Origin: Caryophanales bacterium UBA1427
GTDB taxonomy: Bacteria > Bacillota_I > Bacilli_A > ML615J-28 > CAG-313
Direction: 5' to 3'
DNA length: 18,524 nucleotides
NCBI GenBank assembly: GCA_002329485.1
Contig: DCTZ01000023.1
Coordinates: forward strand, 1 to 18,524
Part shown: positions 15,628 to 18,524 of the stretch, piece after piece
How positions within the stretch are numbered: the first letter of the stretch is position 1
How the letters are laid out: each line of letters opens with the position of its first letter
Program-made: the position numbers and the translations under genes
The notes under the pieces: model-generated
Seen by the model: only the letters and a program-made list of their open reading frames with translations
Database searches by the model: none
What the model was told of the DNA's origin: nothing

Positions 15628-15891
15628 CTATCTTGATATTTTTTTACCTACCAAGTATTTTCTTTTGGTCGCTTCTCCGCCCCGCAGATGCTTTTCCTGC
15701 TTATTGATTTGAAAAAGAGCCTGCACCTGCTCGAACAATTGCATGTCGAGGTAAGGCAAACGTTCCGACAAATCCTTGTGTACGGTACTTTTTGAACACC
15801 CAAGTCGACGCGCCACTTTTCTGACGTTGCTTTGTTCCAACAACAAGAGCTCTGCACCCAATAATATCCGCTCTTTCATTTCAGGATCCAT
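15628..15891 (-). CDS. spoIIID: Sporulation transcription factor SpoIIID
   Basis: 87 residues from the ATG at 15891. The helix-turn-helix (NVRKVARRLGCSKSTVHKDL) and the signature tail HLRGGEATKRKYL agree closely with SpoIIID of spore formers. In those it is a sigma-E-dependent DNA-binding protein acting in the mother cell. The frame extends to an ATG at 15909, but that start has no ribosome-binding site and lies in a palindrome; starting at 15891 aligns the N-terminus (MDPEMKER) with the family (MxxxIKER). Whether this organism sporulates cannot be told. In wall-less or non-sporulating relatives a SpoIIID-like regulator may have been kept for another purpose. The gene is divergent from mnmL. 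Confidence 0.93.
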   Translation of the reverse strand: MDPEMKERILLGAELLLLEQSNVRKVARRLGCSKSTVHKDLSERLPYLDMQLFEQVQALFQINKQEKHLRGGEATKRKYLVGKKISR

Positions 15892-15903
15892 TTGCCTCAC
15901 CCA

Positions 15904-15918
15904 CTTCATTGTATGAAG
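15904..15918. promoter_or_regulatory. Perfect short palindrome between spoIIID and mnmL
   Basis: CTTCAT TGT ATGAAG, 6-base arms with a 3-base centre, overlapping a TACAAT on the spoIIID strand. Candidate operator in an otherwise AT-rich 80-base divergent gap in which I found no strong promoter for either gene. Confidence 0.35.
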
Positions 15919-15972
15919 CAGGTTTTTTAATTATGAATTATCAAAGCTAAAAAAATAATCAGGAAAGAAGTG

Positions 15973-16920
15973 ATGATTTTGCAACATTTGATGAATCACG
16001 AAAAACACTATATAACCTTGAACAATTATTTAAGAGCCTATTACGGCGAAAAAGTCTATAAGATTTCCTTAAATCCCGGGTTCACCTGTCCCAACCGCGA
16101 CGGAAAAGTCGATACGACCGGCTGTCTGTTTTGTTCCAGTATGAAAAGCGGAGATTTTTCGGGGGATGTAAGTCTATCCTTAAAAGCCCAGTTTGCTTCC
16201 GTCAAAGAAAGAATGCAGGCCAAATGGGAAGAAGGGTCTTATATCGCTTATCTTCAGGCCGGAACCAATACGTACGCGCCCCTTGATGTTTTGGAAAAAA
16301 CTTTTTCGACGCTATTGAACTTGGACGAAAAAGTAAAAAGCATCAGTATCGCCACGCGACCCGATGAAATATATCCCGAAATTATCGAACTTTTAAAAAA
16401 ACTCCAAACCAAAAAGACGGTTTGGGTGGAACTCGGTTTTCAGACTGTCCATCCCGAAACTTACCGTTTCTTTCACCGCGGTTACGAAAACGAATGTTTC
16501 GAAAAAGCGGTAAAACTATTGCATGAAGCAAACATCGCTATCATCGTACACATCATCAACGGTCTTCCTTTCGAGACCAAAGAGATGATGTTGGAAACCG
16601 TGCAATATCTGGCCGAGTTTCCCATTTCCGGAATCAAGATTCATATGCTGCATGTCATGAAAGATACGCCGCTCGGTCAAATGTATCTGGAAAAACCTTT
16701 TCCGCTTCTATCGCTCGAAGAATACGTTGAAATTACCGCGGAACAGTTAAGGTATCTTCCGAGCGATATCGTGATTCACCGGTTGACGGGAGATGCCCCA
16801 CTCAATTTACTTATTGCGCCCGAATGGACCAAAAAGAAATTTGTGGTTCTGAACGAAATCGACAAATACATGCGAAAAAGAAATATTTGGCAAGGAGACA
16901 AGGCGAAATGCAAAAGATAA
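15973..16920 (+). CDS. mnmL: Radical SAM protein MnmL (YtqA/YhcC family), tRNA wobble uridine modification
   Basis: 315 residues from the ATG at 15973 (a GTG directly before it at 15970 is the alternative). The cluster motif is C39, C51 and C54 (CPNRDGKVDTTGCLFC), the long-spaced form typical of YtqA/YhcC. QAGTNTYAPLDVLEKTF, SIATRPDEIYPE, VELGFQTVHPETYRFFHRGY and HIINGLPFETKEMMLETV are family hallmarks. In Gram-positives lacking MnmC, MnmL is reported to convert the carboxymethylaminomethyl group at U34 of certain tRNAs to aminomethyl, and MnmM then methylates it. The 3' end overlaps mnmM by 13 bases. The ribosome-binding site is weak (AGGAAAG). Confidence 0.9.
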   Translation: MILQHLMNHEKHYITLNNYLRAYYGEKVYKISLNPGFTCPNRDGKVDTTGCLFCSSMKSGDFSGDVSLSLKAQFASVKERMQAKWEEGSYIAYLQAGTNTYAPLDVLEKTFSTLLNLDEKVKSISIATRPDEIYPEIIELLKKLQTKKTVWVELGFQTVHPETYRFFHRGYENECFEKAVKLLHEANIAIIVHIINGLPFETKEMMLETVQYLAEFPISGIKIHMLHVMKDTPLGQMYLEKPFPLLSLEEYVEITAEQLRYLPSDIVIHRLTGDAPLNLLIAPEWTKKKFVVLNEIDKYMRKRNIWQGDKAKCKR

Positions 16921-17459
16921 CCGAAATTGCCCATCAATTGCTTAAGGAACACTTAAAAGCAGGGGGGATTGCGGTTGATGCCACCTGCGGCAACGGTTTT
17001 GATACGGTTTTTTTGGCGAACCTTGTCGGGCCAAAAGGAACAGTTCACGCATATGATATTCAAAGTATCGCCATCGAACGCACCAAAAGATTAGCTGCCG
17101 AACTGGGACTGACCAATATCGAATACCATTGGGAATCGCACGAAAATATCGCTTTGCCGAAAATCGACGGTGTCATCTTCAATCTGGGATATCTTCCTGC
17201 CGGTGATAAAACCATAACGACCGAACCCGATGTTGTTTTACGCACCGTCCAAAAACTGCTAAACCATATGGACCAAAACCCCAATTTATTAATCGTGGTT
17301 GTTTTGTATCCCGGCCATGAAAAAGGCAAAAAAGAAAGCCTCGTCTTAGAAAGCTTCCTTTCCCAACTTGATTCCGGTTATTTGGTCACCAAAATCGTGC
17401 CGCTAAACCAACACAACGCCCCTTATATCCTGACGATAGAACGCAAAAGACCTAAATAA
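16908..17459 (+). CDS. mnmM: tRNA wobble uridine methyltransferase MnmM (YtqB family)
   Basis: 183 residues from the ATG at 16908, preceded by AAGGAG inside mnmL. A longer frame to 16824 lies entirely within mnmL and is rejected. The SAM-binding motif is DATCGNGFDT (24-33), with an acidic strand end at YD (49-50). The catalytic-side motif is NLGYLPAGDK (92-101), and LYPGHEKGKKE (133-143) is another family hallmark. The enzyme is known to methylate the aminomethyl group on U34 to give the methylaminomethyl form. Overlap with mnmL implies coupled translation. Its stop codon lies within the 5' part of the terminator that follows. Confidence 0.9.
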   Translation: MQKITEIAHQLLKEHLKAGGIAVDATCGNGFDTVFLANLVGPKGTVHAYDIQSIAIERTKRLAAELGLTNIEYHWESHENIALPKIDGVIFNLGYLPAGDKTITTEPDVVLRTVQKLLNHMDQNPNLLIVVVLYPGHEKGKKESLVLESFLSQLDSGYLVTKIVPLNQHNAPYILTIERKRPK

Positions 17460-17487
17460 ACATTATGTGTTTTTTTAGGTCTTTTTT
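17445..17487. terminator. Bidirectional terminator between mnmM and the spoIIQ-like gene
   Basis: AAAAGACCTAAA (17445-17456) pairs with TTTAGGTCTTTT (17474-17485), 12 bases, followed by more T on the plus strand and by a TTTT arm end on the minus strand. The 5' arm is the end of the mnmM coding sequence. It serves the two convergent genes. Confidence 0.9.
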
Positions 17488-17489
17488 AG

Positions 17490-18125
17490 TTATATCTGCG
17501 CTGTTGTTTTGCCAAAAACTTTTTCGGGATTGATATTTTTACTGCCGCGCACGACTTTAAAATACACATGATTGCCAGCTTCTTGATCGATTTCGGTCGT
17601 TCCGCTTACCCCAATCTTGTCGCCCTGCTTAACGGTATCGCCGGCTTTGACCGTTACCTCGCTTAAGCCGTAATAATGCGTCTTAATGTTGTCCGCATGC
17701 TCAATAATGCAATAGTTTCCGTAAAGCGGGCTTTCGCGCACTTCAATGACCGTTCCGCTGAAAGCACTCTTGACATCGAAAGGTTGATTGTCGATTCGGG
17801 CAAAGGATGTTCCCACACTAATCCGATAGCTGGTCCCGTATTTTATCAAAGCTTTTTCCTGGTCGCTTTGGCTGGCATCTCGTTCGTAAAATTTCCGCAC
17901 GACTATAAAATCAGACACATTGTCAAATGGGTGCTTTAAGACCTCAGGAACGGGATCTTCTTCATGGTCAATCGGCTGCTTATCGTTCGGTTCCTCAATC
18001 GGAGTGTTGTCAATCGGATCGGCGGTTGCAGAAAGGATGAGGGCAATAAATAATAGTGCTAATATCCCCACAAAAAAGAAAAATTGAAAGCGATTCTGAC
18101 CAATTTTTTTAATCCAACTCTTCAC
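17490..18125 (-). CDS. spoIIQ: SpoIIQ-like membrane-anchored LytM (M23) protein with degenerate active site
   Basis: 211 residues from a GTG at 18125, preceded by GAGGTGAT. One transmembrane helix (about 13-33), an acidic Pro-rich linker (about 35-60), then a LytM-like domain (about 98-205). Zinc-dependent M23 peptidases need an HxxxD, a YAHL-type His and an HxH. Here the first is missing (YRISVGTSFA), the second reads YYGLS (G153) and the third HVYF (only H186). It is therefore probably a binding domain, as in Bacillus SpoIIQ, which pairs with SpoIIIAH across the engulfed forespore membranes. The location near spoIIID and a DUF1146 gene supports the assignment. No SpoIIIAH is in the window. 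A generic M23-like envelope protein is the alternative. Confidence 0.75.
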   Translation of the reverse strand: MKSWIKKIGQNRFQFFFFVGILALLFIALILSATADPIDNTPIEEPNDKQPIDHEEDPVPEVLKHPFDNVSDFIVVRKFYERDASQSDQEKALIKYGTSYRISVGTSFARIDNQPFDVKSAFSGTVIEVRESPLYGNYCIIEHADNIKTHYYGLSEVTVKAGDTVKQGDKIGVSGTTEIDQEAGNHVYFKVVRGSKNINPEKVFGKTTAQI

Positions 18126-18163
18126 TGTATCACCTCATAGTTATTATGATACATTAAAGAGTT
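18116..18163 (-). promoter_or_regulatory. Two-part palindrome around the spoIIQ-like start codon
   Basis: Minus strand: AACTCTT.. and its partner AAGAGTT (18163-18157 and 18122-18116), then TGTATCA/TGATACA (18153-18147 and 18132-18126), separated by a 3/3 internal mismatch that holds the GTG start codon, with a 14-base loop holding the GAGG of the ribosome-binding site. As RNA it would mask the start; as DNA it is a candidate operator. Confidence 0.6.
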
Positions 18164-18172
18164 TTTATACAA
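18143..18172 (-). promoter_or_regulatory. Weak candidate promoter of the spoIIQ-like gene
   Basis: Minus strand: TTGTAT (18172-18167), 18-base spacer, CATAAT (18148-18143). Neither box is strong; the gene might instead be read from the upstream DUF1146 promoter or use another sigma factor. Confidence 0.35.
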
Positions 18173-18179
18173 TTATTTA

Positions 18180-18401
18180 TTAGGAGATAATAGCGTTAAT
18201 CGCTTTGATAAAATCGATGATGGCGCTGGAAACAATGTAAGAAACGACAATAGCTATGATAATATAAAAAGCACGGATGGAAGTAACGCTGCCTTGTTTG
18301 AAAATTTTGTGAATTTGCGAATCAAACAAAACTTTTAAAGAAATTACCAACATAAACAAAAACGACAAAAAGAAAACAATCGCATAATATTTATTTGCCA
18401 T
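18180..18401 (-). CDS. DUF1146 (YwzB-like) small membrane protein
   Basis: 73 residues with two transmembrane helices (about 5-25 and 44-66). The central loop HKIFKQGSVTSIRAFYIIIA carries the KxGS..R motif by which I recognise the DUF1146 family. Its function is unknown. In spore-forming Bacillota it commonly lies after the ATP synthase genes and before murA, spoIID and spoIIQ; here it is followed directly by the spoIIQ-like gene. The ATG at 18401 has an AAGGAGA ribosome-binding site. Confidence 0.85.
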   Translation of the reverse strand: MANKYYAIVFFLSFLFMLVISLKVLFDSQIHKIFKQGSVTSIRAFYIIIAIVVSYIVSSAIIDFIKAINAIIS

Positions 18402-18499
18402 AATTCAATCTCCTTTATTCTTTGTCTTTTTTTAAAAAATAATTTTTTTATTTTTTGGCAATTTTAAAACAACTTTAAAATTAATCCAATTCAATTCGT

Positions 18500-18508
18500 A
18501 TTATACCA
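18500..18508 (-). promoter_or_regulatory. Extended -10 promoter of the DUF1146 gene
   Basis: Minus strand TGGTATAAT (18508-18500). Any -35 would fall at or past the window edge. It implies an untranslated leader of about 90 AT-rich bases (18402-18493) in which I see only weak A/T hairpins. Confidence 0.6.
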
Positions 18509-18524
18509 TAAACTATGAAAAAAA

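Noticed and set aside
16824..16907. Upstream extension of mnmM
   Set aside because: Lies inside mnmL in another frame and ends in sequence unlike the family; AAGGAG is correctly placed for the ATG at 16908.

Overview
The window is a stretch of chromosome from a low-to-moderate GC (roughly 40% by eye) Bacillota/Mollicutes-like bacterium that uses the standard code: TGG encodes Trp and TGA acts as a stop. The lineage call rests on the right end, where a DUF1146 (YwzB-type) protein, a SpoIIQ-like LytM protein and SpoIIID lie close together as they do in spore-forming Bacillota, but without the murA and spoIID that usually sit between them. The GGTGAT-type ribosome-binding sites, consensus sigma-A promoters and the MnmL/MnmM (YtqA/YtqB) pair agree with this. 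I cannot name the genus. A reduced, possibly non-sporulating Bacilli or Izemoplasma/Haloplasma-like lineage fits, but that is inference.

Layout, mostly on the minus strand. (1) 1-4088: two adjacent membrane-anchored GGDEF/EAL proteins transcribed from one perfect sigma-A promoter. The first-transcribed gene has an intact EAL (c-di-GMP phosphodiesterase) site but a broken GGDEF. The second, cut by the window edge, is degenerate in both domains. (2) 4147-7183: a four-gene operon (secreted beta-rich protein, anchored extracytoplasmic protein, ABC ATPase, ABC-2-like permease) with its own promoter and terminator. (3) 7199-9901: a MarR-family regulator with very long Lys/Glu/Pro/Thr-rich tails, followed by an M24B aminopeptidase. 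(4) 9930-12550: tex and acpP in one operon. (5) 12576-14009: a GNAT acetyltransferase followed by a CinA/PncC-like protein with an unrecognised N-terminal half. (6) 14049-15627: yigZ on the plus strand, convergent with an integral membrane DUF1295-type protein. (7) 15628-17487: spoIIID, divergent from the mnmL-mnmM tRNA wobble-modification pair. (8) 17490-18524: a spoIIQ-like gene and a DUF1146 gene.

The genome is compact: no gap exceeds about 160 bases, and stop codons and -35 boxes are embedded in terminators. The most striking non-coding pattern is that three minus-strand genes (starts at 7073, 15571 and 18125) are preceded by long inverted repeats that enclose the gene's own promoter -10 and whose 3' arm contains, or directly borders, the ribosome-binding site. 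Readthrough RNA from the upstream gene would fold (two look like intrinsic terminators, one like a start-codon-masking hairpin), while RNA started at the internal promoter would lack the 5' arm. I saw no rRNA, tRNA, CRISPR array, insertion sequence or phage gene.
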